Shown here: in pieces, positions 54,001 to 62,482 of the stretch
Numbering within the stretch: the stretch's first letter is position 1
Layout: the number at the start of each line of letters is the position of its first letter
Source of the DNA: Bacillota bacterium
Lineage (GTDB): Bacteria; Bacillota; Clostridia; Oscillospirales; Oscillospiraceae
Assembly (NCBI GenBank): GCA_029225225.1
Contig: JAQXWB010000043.1
Span: forward strand, 1 to 64,000
Length of the DNA: 64,000 bases
Direction of reading: 5' to 3'
Program-made: the position numbers and the translations under genes
Notes under the pieces: model-generated
Told to the model about the DNA's origin: nothing
Seen by the model: only the letters and a program-made list of their open reading frames with translations
The model's database searches: none

Positions 54001-54974
54001 GGAGTGTCTGAGACACAAGAGTAGAACGATCCCTCGCCGATCTCAGGCGCGTCTCCCATGAAGTATACCTCAATCCAACTGTCGCACGCGTAAAATACAT
54101 GCATTCCCAGATTTTTCAGGCTCTCGGGGAAGACAACGCTTTTTACGTTTCCGCACCCGTAAAATGCCGAAGTGCCGACGGTCTCCAGTCCTTCCGGAAA
54201 AGAGACAGACTGCAGCGCCGTATGTCCGAAACAAACATTATCTGCGATATGCTTTGTTCCCTCGGCAATTTGCAGCTCTGTCTGCTCCGACTCTTTTACG
54301 TCAAGCAGCCAGCCGTCCAAATACAGCGCGTTGCCGTTCCAGTTGCTTTCATTGTTATAATAGCCTGTTTCGTAAAACGCCGAAACACCGATCTCCGTCA
54401 CACCCGACGGGATATGCAGAGCCGTAAGAGCGGTGCAGCCAAAAAACGCCTCGCTGCCGATCAGCAGCACACCCTCAGGAATGATGATCTCCTGCAAGCT
54501 TTCGCATTGGTTGAAAGCATCGTAGTCAATCTGTTTTAATCCATCCGGCAAAACAATTCTCGTTAAGCTCAGGCAGCGGTTGAAGCATTCATAACCGATC
54601 TCCGTCACACCCGCAGGAATGTTGACTTCCTCTAAAGCTGCGCAATAGCGGAAGGTCTCCGTACCAAGATCCGTTACCGTCTCCGGCAAAACGACACGCT
54701 TTAAGGTTAAGTTGTCCCCATCATAGCTCCCGAAGGCACCTATGCCTAAAGCAGTCACCGTGACGCCCTCGATTTGCTCCGGAATTACCGCAGCCGTGAC
54801 GGAGTCGTCACATCCGGTAACCGTTCCCGTCATCTTATCAAAATAGATATTGCCGCCATCTACAGGATATGCAACATCCGTCTCGGAATAGGCATTCGCG
54901 AACAAAGCCCCCTGCGGCAGCAAGCCGATCAAGAGCGCCGCAAGCACCAGCCATGAGACCAATTTTTGTTTCAT
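51063..54974 (-). CDS. BspA-type leucine-rich-repeat surface protein with SLH anchor
   Basis: The 1303-residue secreted protein begins with a signal peptide (LVSWLVLAALLIGLLPQGALFANA). I count 23 BspA-type repeat cores (IGxxAFxx) in three blocks. A cysteine-rich region follows with four to five PTCTExGxxxxxCxxC / PALGHD units, then three SLH domains (FVDAPKTAWYAEAV, FSDVPNGQWYTDAV, FPDGEKVQSWARDA) that bind pyruvylated cell-wall polymer. It is probably an adhesin or surface display protein. The start is the ATG at 54974 with GGGAGG before it. A promoter (TCGACA, 17, TATAAT) precedes it. Confidence 0.9.
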   Translation of the reverse strand: MKQKLVSWLVLAALLIGLLPQGALFANAYSETDVAYPVDGGNIYFDKMTGTVTGCDDSVTAAVIPEQIEGVTVTALGIGAFGSYDGDNLTLKRVVLPETVTDLGTETFRYCAALEEVNIPAGVTEIGYECFNRCLSLTRIVLPDGLKQIDYDAFNQCESLQEIIIPEGVLLIGSEAFFGCTALTALHIPSGVTEIGVSAFYETGYYNNESNWNGNALYLDGWLLDVKESEQTELQIAEGTKHIADNVCFGHTALQSVSFPEGLETVGTSAFYGCGNVKSVVFPESLKNLGMHVFYACDSWIEVYFMGDAPEIGEGSFYSCVSDTPWKFAISDDMTMFYIEGKAGWTWPRWNGYPTATWDGVNVPEPPVDEITYPVEGGSLYFRRSTGEIYDCDESVTAADIPAEIEGVAVRSISNDAFADCSSLTSVTIPEGVTRIGARAFFGCGSLTAITIPSTVTSIAASAFFNCGNLSIITVLNPMCYIEWGYETLGYFETTVVHGYLNSTAQSYTEEFGNPFTTHEFADGVCTICGVTPLVYQGSCGENLTWSMDMDTGVLTFTGTGAMDEYACIPPWDSYNQFVTQVIMPEGLTNIGSWAFENCVNLTEIDIPSTVTAIGEGAFWNCNRLEALTLPDGLEMIGPQAFSQCTRLADMELPTGVTSIGDAAFYGCRSLTEMTIPDGVTSIGDYTFAHCEHLTSVTIPESVTSIGYSAFANCFSLTNATIPNDVTSIGDSAFSCCDSLISITIPSGVQRIGHETFFWCVNLTDVTICEGVQSIGDSAFSNCFSLTSVTLPESVRDIDECAFYNCGSLARVIIPESVTSIGYSAFYGCGDLKAVCFMGDAPELGEEAFKTYNGGIGMSDRIPDLVLYYIEGKSGWTSPTWNGYPTATWDGESIQHVHSYEESVVAPTCESSGYTTHICKICGDRYTDGYVEALGHDFCEWIETLAATCTEEGYEISVCSRCDAIKERAIPAKGHTEVLDEAVAATCTETGKTEGKHCSVCNTVFIEQETTPALGHDFGVWTQTKAPTCTEKGEEKRNCSRCDEAETREIAVKEHTVVIDAAVVATCTAAGMTEGKHCSACNTVLLAQEVIPALGHAYENGICVRCGEEDPNAQPVEFVDAPKTAWYAEAVTYAVRNGLMNGVGGGKFDPEGAMTRAMLVTVLWRYEGAPIEGSNIFSDVPNGQWYTDAVAWAAANGIVGGVGNGRFDPEGSITREQMATILHRYAEKKGLNTSKRDDLGGFPDGEKVQSWARDAMQWVVAEGIINGSDGKLLPQGNATRAQVATILMRLIENIVKVQQPDQR

Positions 54975-55004
54975 GAACCATACCTCCCTTTTGCATCTAT
55001 TTCT

Positions 55005-55033
55005 ATTATAATGTGAGCATTCCAAAATGTCGA
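55005..55033 (-). promoter_or_regulatory. Promoter of the BspA/SLH gene
   Basis: TCGACA (55033-55028) and TATAAT (55010-55005) with a 17-base spacer on the minus strand. Confidence 0.7.
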
Positions 55034-55147
55034 TATTTCCCGTAACAGAATGATTTGGAGCAAAAAAACATCCTCATCCCAATATATATGTCGCCTCAGC
55101 GTACCTCCTGCTTTCCGCTCTTTTTCGATCAATCTACAACAGCATCC

Positions 55148-55176
55148 TTGCTTCTCCGAAAAGAATTTGCTATAAT
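55148..55176 (+). promoter_or_regulatory. Promoter of the ABC exporter pair
   Basis: TTGCTT and TATAAT with a 17-base spacer. It lies within the ORF-track reading frame, so the real start must be downstream of about 55183. Confidence 0.75.
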
Positions 55177-55243
55177 ATCCATGTTTATCATGCACGGAAT
55201 TTTGCTTTTTGCCGTGATAAATTCCGCTAAGGAGGCGTTTTCC

Positions 55244-57061
55244 ATCAAACAAAAGAAGAAAGCGAGACTTTTCCGTCATCTTGGGAAGTGTCTCGGAAGC
55301 TACAAGCGCTGGACGATTGCGGCAGCGATCTTCGGCAGCGTCGAGGTTATATTGGAGATATTGATTCCTATTTTAATGTCCGTGATCGTAGACGGCGGTC
55401 TGTATCGGGAGGAGGACTTTATTCTGCGCTCTCTCTTTCCCGACGCACTGGTTGCGAATCGCAATCGCTTTGTCCTCGTTGTCGGCGCAGGGATGGTCTT
55501 TGTCGCCTGCCTTTCGATGCTCTGCGGGCTGTTGAGCGCCCGCTGCTCCGCAGTTGCCAGTCAAGGCTTCGCGAAAAATCTGCGGAGCAACCTACTGCAA
55601 AAGATTCAAGGCTTTTCCTTTTCCAACATCGACAGGTTCTCTACACCGAGCCTGATCACCCGTGGGACGACCGACGTCAATACCGTCCGTACCTCCATGC
55701 ACCAGCTTCTGCGCACGCTCTCCCGCTCCCCGATCATGCTGGTCATGGCAACCGTGATGGCATTCACCATAGCGCCGCGCCTCGCACTGATCTTTTTGTT
55801 CTCCATTCCGTTGCTGGCGGGCGTACTGATCATATTGATGAAGATCGGCCAGCCGCGTTTCAAGCGGATGCTGCGAAAGACGGATGCCATGAACCGCGCC
55901 GTGCAGGAAAACCTTGTCAGCAGCCGCGTCGTCAAAGCATACGTCCGCGGTGACTACGAATCCGAGCGCTTCCGTGACACCGCCGAGGAGCTGCGTCAGG
56001 CAACGCTCTCCTCCTCCCGCCTGTTCACGCTGACCGGTCCGATCCAAATGCTCATCATGTGGGGCTGCACCATTCTTCTGCTCCTGTTCGGCGGCAGAGA
56101 GATCATCTTCCACACCACAGGGCTTCTGACAGGCGAGCTTGTCAGCCTCGTTTCTTACGCAACACAGGCGGTCAACTCTCTGACCGCGATCTCGTGGCTC
56201 ATCATGTCCATGTCCCGCGCGCAGGCTTCACTTGTGCGAATCAACGAGGTCTTCGACGAATCGCAGGATATTGCCGACGGCCCCTGTGGCGAGCCGGTAA
56301 AGGATGGCAGCGTCGATTTTGAGGATGTCTGCTTCAGCTATACCAAGAATGCGGACAAGCCCACCCTCAATCATATCACCGTCCATATTCGCAGCGGTGA
56401 GACGCTCGGGGTCATCGGCGGCACGGGCGAGGGAAAATCCACATTTGTCAACCTGATCCCACGCTTTTATGACACACTTTCCGGAACCGTTCGCGTAGGC
56501 GGGCGCGATGTCAAGGACTATACACTGCAAGTGCTGCGTGACGGCGTGTCGATGGTGCTGCAAAACGGCACGCTCTTTTCCGGCACAATTGCCGATAATC
56601 TCCGTTGGGGCAAGCCGGATGCAACCCTTGCGGAAATGCGGGAGGCGTGTGCCATCGCCTGCGCGGACGAATTTATCGACCGGTTTGCCGACGGCTATGA
56701 AACGATGCTCGAGCAAAATGCCGCCAACCTATCCGGCGGTCAAAAGCAACGTCTGCGCATCGCCCGCGCCGTCATAAAGCATCCGAAAATTCTGATTCTT
56801 GACGATTCCACCAGCGCCGTAGACATGACGACCGACGAGCACATCCGCAGCGCGCTGCGCACCGCTCTGCCGGGCACAACAAAGATCATCATCGCGCAGC
56901 GCATCGCCTCTATCATGGCGTGCGACCGTATCCTCGTTTTGGACGAGGGAAAGCTTTCGGATATCGGAACGCACGAGGAGCTGATGTCGCGCAGCCATAT
57001 CTATCGTGATGTCTATCAAAGCCAAATGCGAGAGGAGGCGGCTGCACATGGCAAAGGTTGA
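55244..57061 (+). CDS. ABC exporter half-transporter with degenerate ATP site
   Basis: The protein of about 605 residues has six membrane helices and a nucleotide-binding domain with GGTGEGKST and LSGGQKQR. Walker B reads LILDDSTSAVD (Asp instead of the catalytic Glu) and the switch residue is Gln (IIAQR) rather than His. This is the degenerate half of heterodimeric exporters such as TM287/288. No ATG follows the promoter near a ribosome site: AAGGAGG (55229-55235) is eight bases before ATC AAA CAA AAG, so I place the start at this ATC; a GTG at 55214 is the alternative. The second subunit overlaps its end. Confidence 0.87.
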   Translation: MKQKKKARLFRHLGKCLGSYKRWTIAAAIFGSVEVILEILIPILMSVIVDGGLYREEDFILRSLFPDALVANRNRFVLVVGAGMVFVACLSMLCGLLSARCSAVASQGFAKNLRSNLLQKIQGFSFSNIDRFSTPSLITRGTTDVNTVRTSMHQLLRTLSRSPIMLVMATVMAFTIAPRLALIFLFSIPLLAGVLIILMKIGQPRFKRMLRKTDAMNRAVQENLVSSRVVKAYVRGDYESERFRDTAEELRQATLSSSRLFTLTGPIQMLIMWGCTILLLLFGGREIIFHTTGLLTGELVSLVSYATQAVNSLTAISWLIMSMSRAQASLVRINEVFDESQDIADGPCGEPVKDGSVDFEDVCFSYTKNADKPTLNHITVHIRSGETLGVIGGTGEGKSTFVNLIPRFYDTLSGTVRVGGRDVKDYTLQVLRDGVSMVLQNGTLFSGTIADNLRWGKPDATLAEMREACAIACADEFIDRFADGYETMLEQNAANLSGGQKQRLRIARAVIKHPKILILDDSTSAVDMTTDEHIRSALRTALPGTTKIIIAQRIASIMACDRILVLDEGKLSDIGTHEELMSRSHIYRDVYQSQMREEAAAHGKG

Positions 57062-58871
57062 ACTGCGGAATTACCGCAAGGCACGCACGCCGTTCCGTAC
57101 CCTCCTACGTCTGTTCCGTTATTTTAAGCACTGCCGCCCCATTTTGATCTGCGCGCTTCTTTCGATCCTTGTCTATGCCGTCGCAACGGTTGCTGCCTCT
57201 TATTGCATGCGGCCTCTGGTCAATCTGTTGGAGGGCAGCGGTATTACCCCGAGTGAGACGCAGGCAAAGTACCTTGCTCTATTGCTTGGTCTGGCGGGGC
57301 TTTACCTGTTGAGCGCGGTGACAAATTATCTGCTGAACCGTCTGATGCTGGAATGCAGCACGGTCATCATGCGCGAGCTGCGCACGGAGCTTTTTGCGAA
57401 AATGCAGCGGCTTCCCATCAGCTATTTTGACGAACATACCAACGGCAGCCTCATGAGCTATTTCACAAACGATATTGAAGCAACCAACGAGCTTTTACAG
57501 CACAGCATCACGCAGCTTTTGATCTCCGTGATCTCTCTGGTCGGTACGATTGCCATGATGCTTGTGTTAAGCATGAAGCTCTTTGCCATCATGGTCGTTC
57601 TCGGCGCGATTATTGCCGTTATTGTGCGCGTCACGACGAAGATCAGCGCCCGCAGTTACCGTGCGCAGCAGAAAAACGCCGCAGAGGTCAACGGCTATAT
57701 CGAGGAGATGATCGCCGGGCAGCGCGATATCAAGGTCTTTACGCACGAAGCGGAGGTCATGCGGGACTTCGCCGTCATCAACGAGGCGCTGTATTCCTCG
57801 GCAACTACGGCAACCACCGTCACCTCCATGGTCGGCCCCATTTTAAACAACCTCTCGCATATTTTCTACGCCCTCACCTGCGCCATCGGCGTCGTATGGC
57901 TTACGGGCGAGGGTACGGGCGGCATCCTTATCACCTTCCTGCAATATATCCGCAATTTTGCCGAGCGCGTCAGTCAAATCTCCGAGCAATTCAATTCCAT
58001 CATGCTCGCCCTTGCAGGCGGAGAGCGCATCTTTGATGTGCTGGATATGCCGGACGAGCTCGACGAGGGCAGTGTCCGTTTAGAGCGGCGCGGCAGAGAA
58101 TACGATTGGGTGTGCGCCGACGGAACAACGGTTCCTTTACAGGGCGACGTCCGCTTCCACAATGTCGATTTCTCCTATATTTCGGGAAAGCCCGTCCTGC
58201 AAAAGCTCTCGCTTTATGCAAAGCCGGGGCAAAAAATCGCCTTTGTCGGCTCAACGGGTGCGGGTAAAACCACGATCACCAACCTCATCAACCGATTCTA
58301 CGATATTCAGGGCGGTCAGATCACCTATGACGGCATTGATGTCCGTGAGATTCAAAAGGATGACCTGCGCCGCTCCCTTGGTATTGTTTTGCAAGACACC
58401 CATCTGTTTACCGGCACGGTCATGGAGAATATTCGTTACGGCAAGTTGGACGCGACGGACGAGGATTGCATTCGTGCGGCAAAGATCGCCAATGCGCACT
58501 ACTTTATTTCACATCTGCCCGATGGCTATGAAACGGTGCTGCATTCCGACGGTGCAAATCTGAGTCAGGGGCAGCGGCAATTGATCGCTATTGCTCGCGC
58601 AGCCGTCTCCGAAGCCCCCGTACTCATTCTGGACGAAGCGACCTCTTCCGTCGATACGCGCACGGAAAAGCTGATCGAACGCGGCTTAGACGGTCTGATG
58701 CGTGGCCGCACGGTGTTCGTGATCGCGCACCGTCTGTCTACCGTCCGAAACGCCGATGCCATTCTCGTGTTGGAAAATGGAAAGGTCATTGAGCGCGGCA
58801 GCCATGCAGACCTTTTGAAGCAGAAGGGACAGTATTACCGCCTGTATACAAACATGACGGAGCTTTCCTGA
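57048..58871 (+). CDS. ABC exporter half-transporter with canonical ATP site
   Basis: The 607-residue partner has six membrane helices and a full ATPase domain: GSTGAGKTT, LSQGQRQL in place of LSGGQ, Walker B LILDEATSSVD and H-loop VIAHR. The start is the ATG at 57048 (MAKVELRNYRK) after GAGAGGAGG, overlapping the first gene by 14 bases. The pair would export a lipid, peptide or drug; the substrate is unknown. An extra segment of ~25 residues (RRGREYDWVCADGTTVPLQG) precedes the ATPase domain. Confidence 0.92.
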   Translation: MAKVELRNYRKARTPFRTLLRLFRYFKHCRPILICALLSILVYAVATVAASYCMRPLVNLLEGSGITPSETQAKYLALLLGLAGLYLLSAVTNYLLNRLMLECSTVIMRELRTELFAKMQRLPISYFDEHTNGSLMSYFTNDIEATNELLQHSITQLLISVISLVGTIAMMLVLSMKLFAIMVVLGAIIAVIVRVTTKISARSYRAQQKNAAEVNGYIEEMIAGQRDIKVFTHEAEVMRDFAVINEALYSSATTATTVTSMVGPILNNLSHIFYALTCAIGVVWLTGEGTGGILITFLQYIRNFAERVSQISEQFNSIMLALAGGERIFDVLDMPDELDEGSVRLERRGREYDWVCADGTTVPLQGDVRFHNVDFSYISGKPVLQKLSLYAKPGQKIAFVGSTGAGKTTITNLINRFYDIQGGQITYDGIDVREIQKDDLRRSLGIVLQDTHLFTGTVMENIRYGKLDATDEDCIRAAKIANAHYFISHLPDGYETVLHSDGANLSQGQRQLIAIARAAVSEAPVLILDEATSSVDTRTEKLIERGLDGLMRGRTVFVIAHRLSTVRNADAILVLENGKVIERGSHADLLKQKGQYYRLYTNMTELS

Positions 58872-59226
58872 TGCACTTGACGCAATAATACGCAGGCAAG
58901 CAACAAAGAACTCCCGGACGCGTCCGCCACTCCCCCGGCACTACATATTTATCAGTACATCAAAAAACTCCGCGATTTACAATAATATTCAAAAAACATC
59001 GGAGTCAGGTACAGCGCCTGACTCCGATGCTTTTATAAAATCTTTAGTAAGACGAGGAGATATTCCCGTCATATATCGGCTGTTCCCTTTGTCGCGGTAA
59101 GTTTTCGCGTGTAGATCGTAAGGCGTGCTTTCCGATCATCCATACCGCAATCCTTCTCCGAAATACGCCGAGTTCCATGTCATCAAGACTCATCTCCATC
59201 GCGTGTTCCACAGGCGCAGCAGCAGC
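58872..59226. other. Intergenic stretch with exporter terminator
   Basis: CATCGGAGTCAGG (58997-59009) and CCTGACTCCGATG (59017-59029) form a 13-bp stem followed by CTTTTAT, ending the exporter operon. Beyond it, a 51-codon open frame (59199 to 59044, minus strand) lies in frame after the next gene's TAA, without a ribosome site. Confidence 0.6.
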
Positions 59227-60054
59227 TTACTTGTTTGTCTTTTTATAGGTGACCTCAAGACCCTTATCCGGGTGATATTTCCACGAAACGGTGATTCCGA
59301 GTTCCTCGAAGGTCTCTGTCTGCTTACCATCCGCTCCGGTCGTCTCGCCCATTTCACTGAACAGGGAATCCGGCAGACCCAAAGCGTTGTTCACGTCCTC
59401 AACGGCATAATAAGCGGAGGGATACGCCAAGCCGTTATCATCCTCGTCATAGGGATTGGTATCTATGCTCAGATAGCTGCCGTCGGAGCCAACCTTCGCC
59501 CAAACGGGGTTGCAATACTCATCATAAAGCTTTTCAAAATCAGGGCCCTTGCTCCCGCCGAGAGATACAATCAAAACAACGGCAATGATAATCACTGCTG
59601 CCGCGGCAATGCCGATTATCAGCGGAAGCGTTTTCTTTTTACTGCCGGTCTTTTGGATGCCCGCGTTATATTGGTTGATCGAGGAAGCTACCGCAGCGTC
59701 AACGGCAAGCCCTACCTTTTGACCGCATCTGTGGCAGAATTCCTGTCCGTCCTGCAGCTCTGCGCCACAATACGCGCAATGATTCACCTGCTTCCTGACT
59801 CTGGGCGTTCCGCATTTCGGGCAAAACTCCTGCCCGTCTTCAAATGTATTTCCGCAGGTTGCGCACACCGCCGTCGGACGAGGGGGCTGCGCGGCAGAGC
59901 GCTGCTCTTGACAGCCGAAGGTCGTACACCCTCCGTTTTCTCTCCAGCAGCTTTCGTGATGCACAATGCCGCAGGAAGGACACACAATAACAGCGTCCCC
60001 CTCTTTCAGCACCGTTTTGCAAAATGGGCACACCTTGCCGACATAGCTTTCCAT
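59227..60054 (-). CDS. Zinc-ribbon/RING-like membrane protein
   Basis: The 275-residue protein starts with a prokaryotic RING-like domain (CPFCKTVLKEGDAVIVCPSC, HHESCWRENGGCTTFGC). Two double zinc ribbons follow (CATCGNTFEDGQEFCPKCG, CAYCGAELQDGQEFCHRCG), then one membrane helix (LIIGIAAAAVIIIAVVLIV) and an external domain of ~95 residues. The start is the ATG at 60054 after AAGGAGG. Proteins of this shape are common in Clostridia and uncharacterised. Confidence 0.85.
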   Translation of the reverse strand: MESYVGKVCPFCKTVLKEGDAVIVCPSCGIVHHESCWRENGGCTTFGCQEQRSAAQPPRPTAVCATCGNTFEDGQEFCPKCGTPRVRKQVNHCAYCGAELQDGQEFCHRCGQKVGLAVDAAVASSINQYNAGIQKTGSKKKTLPLIIGIAAAAVIIIAVVLIVSLGGSKGPDFEKLYDEYCNPVWAKVGSDGSYLSIDTNPYDEDDNGLAYPSAYYAVEDVNNALGLPDSLFSEMGETTGADGKQTETFEELGITVSWKYHPDKGLEVTYKKTNK

Positions 60055-60314
60055 TCGCAGCTCCTCCTTTTCAGACAATTGTTTTAAATTATGACCGAAT
60101 CTTTCCGGCAAAAGAAGCAGGGCCTTTACATGGATTGTACATTGGGTCATTCAATTTGTCAAGGTATTCTCAAGTATTTTGTCAAGTATCGCCGCATAGT
60201 CACATGTACCCTCCTTTTTTGATAAAGGAAACCACTTCCCTCCTATCTTCGGAAGAAAGTGGTTCTGTCTGTGCTTTATAGGGTTGGCAGCTTTCGTCTG
60301 TCAAAGCGCAAGGC

Positions 60315-61136
60315 TCACTTCACGGAAGAATTGTTTTTCCGCATTTCATCCACCGTTTGTCCGGTAAGCGGATGTCGCTTCCATGGCGCGATTTGCGACA
60401 GGGGGATAAGCACAAAGTCTCGCAGATGCATTTCCGCATGGGGAATATGCAGTGTCGGCGTATCCACTACCAAATCGTCATACAAAAGAATGTCTAGATC
60501 CAGTGTTCGCGGGCCCCAGCGAAGCTCCCTGACGCGGTTCGCCTCCTGTTCAATGCCGTGAAGCACCTCCAACAGCTCCTCCGGCTCCAACATGGTACGC
60601 AGTTCCAGTGCGCCGTTGAGGAAATCGTCCTGCTTCACGCCGCCGTAAGGCGCGGTCACCAGATAATCGGAAACCTGCTTCACCTGACAGTCCTGCCGTT
60701 CCTGCAAACGCCTTACCGCCATGTCGAGATAGCCTTTTTTGTCCCCCATATTGGAGCCAAGGGCAATATACGCCGTATGCCAGCCGCGCGTGATCTCCAC
60801 GGAAACCGTCTCCAAGGGAAGACCGATAGGCGCCCACGGCTTTTCAAGCTTCAGCTCCACCTGCTCGATCAGCGGGAATTCCAGCAGCAACGCACAGGCA
60901 AGCTGCTCTGCGACGCTTTCCAGCAGTTTCCGGGTATGCGCAGTGACAAACGTCTGAATAAAGTGGCTGACTTTCCCGTAATCAATCGAAAAAGCAAGCT
61001 CATCCGTCAGTCCCGCTTTTCTGGTATGGGTATGCAGAACGGCGGAGATCACAAATTTTTGCCCGAGCGTATTTTCCTCCGGATAAACGCCGTGCTTCGC
61101 GAACACTTCCAACCGATGTATGGTAATCTTATCCAT
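60315..61136 (-). CDS. Bifunctional dihydroneopterin aldolase / HPPK (FolB-FolK)
   Basis: The 273-residue fusion has FolB first (LEVFAKHGVYPEENTLGQKFV, VELKLEKPWAPIG; residues 1-115). HPPK follows (YIALGSNMGDKKGYL, WGPRTLDLDILLYD, LHIPHAEMHLRDFVL). These two steps make 6-hydroxymethyldihydropterin pyrophosphate for folate. It is the last gene of the fol operon, eight bases after folP. Confidence 0.96.
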   Translation of the reverse strand: MDKITIHRLEVFAKHGVYPEENTLGQKFVISAVLHTHTRKAGLTDELAFSIDYGKVSHFIQTFVTAHTRKLLESVAEQLACALLLEFPLIEQVELKLEKPWAPIGLPLETVSVEITRGWHTAYIALGSNMGDKKGYLDMAVRRLQERQDCQVKQVSDYLVTAPYGGVKQDDFLNGALELRTMLEPEELLEVLHGIEQEANRVRELRWGPRTLDLDILLYDDLVVDTPTLHIPHAEMHLRDFVLIPLSQIAPWKRHPLTGQTVDEMRKNNSSVK

Positions 61137-61144
61137 CGTATCCT

Positions 61145-61951
61145 TTACCCACCCAAAATTGCCTCAGTCATCTGAATGACCCGTTTGTTTTCCTTCACAT
61201 CATGCACGCGGACAAAGGCGCAGCCCTTCATCACGCCGATCACCGTCGTCGCAAGCGTTCCTTCGACGCGCTGATCCGTCGGAAGGTCAAGCGTCAGACC
61301 GATCACGGATTTGCGGGAGGTTCCGAGCAGGATCGGAAAGCCAAGGGTGTGCAGTATGTCCACATGGTGGATCGCGCTCAGATTCATCTCATAGGTTTTT
61401 CCGAACCCGACACCCGGATCCAAAATGATCTTGTCGTCCGCAACGCCCGCGTCTCTTGCAATCCGAACGCAGAGTTCCATATCCTTTACCATGTCTTCCA
61501 AGAAATTCTGATAGACCGGTTCCTTGCGGTTATGCATCAGGCAGCAGGCAGCGCCGTATTGCGCCGTCAGCTCCGCTACCCTGCCGTCATGGCGGAAGCC
61601 CCAAATATCGTTCACCAAATCTGCCCCCGCTTGCAGCGCCGCCTCCGCAACCTTGCTCTTGTAGGTATCGATGGAAACGGGCACATCAAAACGCGTTTTA
61701 ACTGCTTCGATCACAGGAACCACGCGGGCGATCTCCTCCTCGTCCGAGATCACCGTATGTCCCGGGCGGGTGGATTCCCCGCCGATGTCTATGATATCCG
61801 CGCCGTCTCGAATCATCTCCTCCGCATGTCGCAGCGCGGCATCCATTTGGTGATACCTTCCTCCGTCCGAAAAGGAATCCGGCGTCACATTGAGGATTCC
61901 CATAATGTAGGTTTTGTGCTTTACATCAAATTCTCTTTTTCCGATTTTCAT
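61145..61951 (-). CDS. folP: Dihydropteroate synthase
   Basis: The 268-residue TIM-barrel enzyme joins the pterin pyrophosphate to p-aminobenzoate. Signatures: MGILNVTPDSFSDGG, DIGGESTRPG, VPVSIDTYKS, DIWGF and ILDPGVGFGKT. It is the target of sulfonamides. It lies between the HD gene and folBK. Confidence 0.97.
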   Translation of the reverse strand: MKIGKREFDVKHKTYIMGILNVTPDSFSDGGRYHQMDAALRHAEEMIRDGADIIDIGGESTRPGHTVISDEEEIARVVPVIEAVKTRFDVPVSIDTYKSKVAEAALQAGADLVNDIWGFRHDGRVAELTAQYGAACCLMHNRKEPVYQNFLEDMVKDMELCVRIARDAGVADDKIILDPGVGFGKTYEMNLSAIHHVDILHTLGFPILLGTSRKSVIGLTLDLPTDQRVEGTLATTVIGVMKGCAFVRVHDVKENKRVIQMTEAILGG

Positions 61952-61972
61952 AGTCGTCTCCTGTGATGTTCG

Positions 61973-62479
61973 TCAGTATTCAATCCAAACATTTTTCGTT
62001 TCCTCCGACCAATTGCACGCCTCCCGCATCGGGCACACGAAACAGGGTCGGGATTGTTTATCCGCGCGGTAAAGATAGGCGCTCAGGGTTTCCTTCCCTG
62101 CCGCACCGTCTCGTTTTCTATGCTCTGAGATAGCACCTTGCACGGACTGTATTTCTTCAGAAGTGAAGCCGCAGTCCTGCATAATCTCTCCCGCCAGCCG
62201 CGCGCCCGCAATGTCGTGCGGCGTTCCGCTGACAAGCTGCTCATACCTTCCGATATCGTGCAGCAGCGCAGCCGCGTAGATCACATCTTTTCGAAGCTTC
62301 GCGCCGTCCTCCAAAGCGTAAATATACATCAGCCTCGCCACGTCCAAAAAATGTTCCATCGTGTGGCGGCAAAAAGCACGGTTTTCCTCTGCTTCTTGCA
62401 GGTTTTTCCACAAGGTCTGAAACTGCGGGTGGCTCTGTATGCGGTGAACGCGCTCCATATCTCTTATCCAATGCTTCAT
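61973..62479 (-). CDS. HD-domain protein in the folate operon
   Basis: The 168-residue HD protein has the metal motif ALLHDIGRYEQ, an upstream histidine (FCRHTMEHFLDVARL) and EHRKRDG. It ends in a cysteine pair (CFVCPMREACNW). It sits three bases after folE and 21 before folP. Such HD genes recur in clostridial fol operons. A phosphatase step between FolE and FolB (removal of phosphates from dihydroneopterin triphosphate) has no other gene here, so this protein is a candidate; that is inference. Confidence 0.85.
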   Translation of the reverse strand: MKHWIRDMERVHRIQSHPQFQTLWKNLQEAEENRAFCRHTMEHFLDVARLMYIYALEDGAKLRKDVIYAAALLHDIGRYEQLVSGTPHDIAGARLAGEIMQDCGFTSEEIQSVQGAISEHRKRDGAAGKETLSAYLYRADKQSRPCFVCPMREACNWSEETKNVWIEY

Positions 62480-62482
62480 GTT

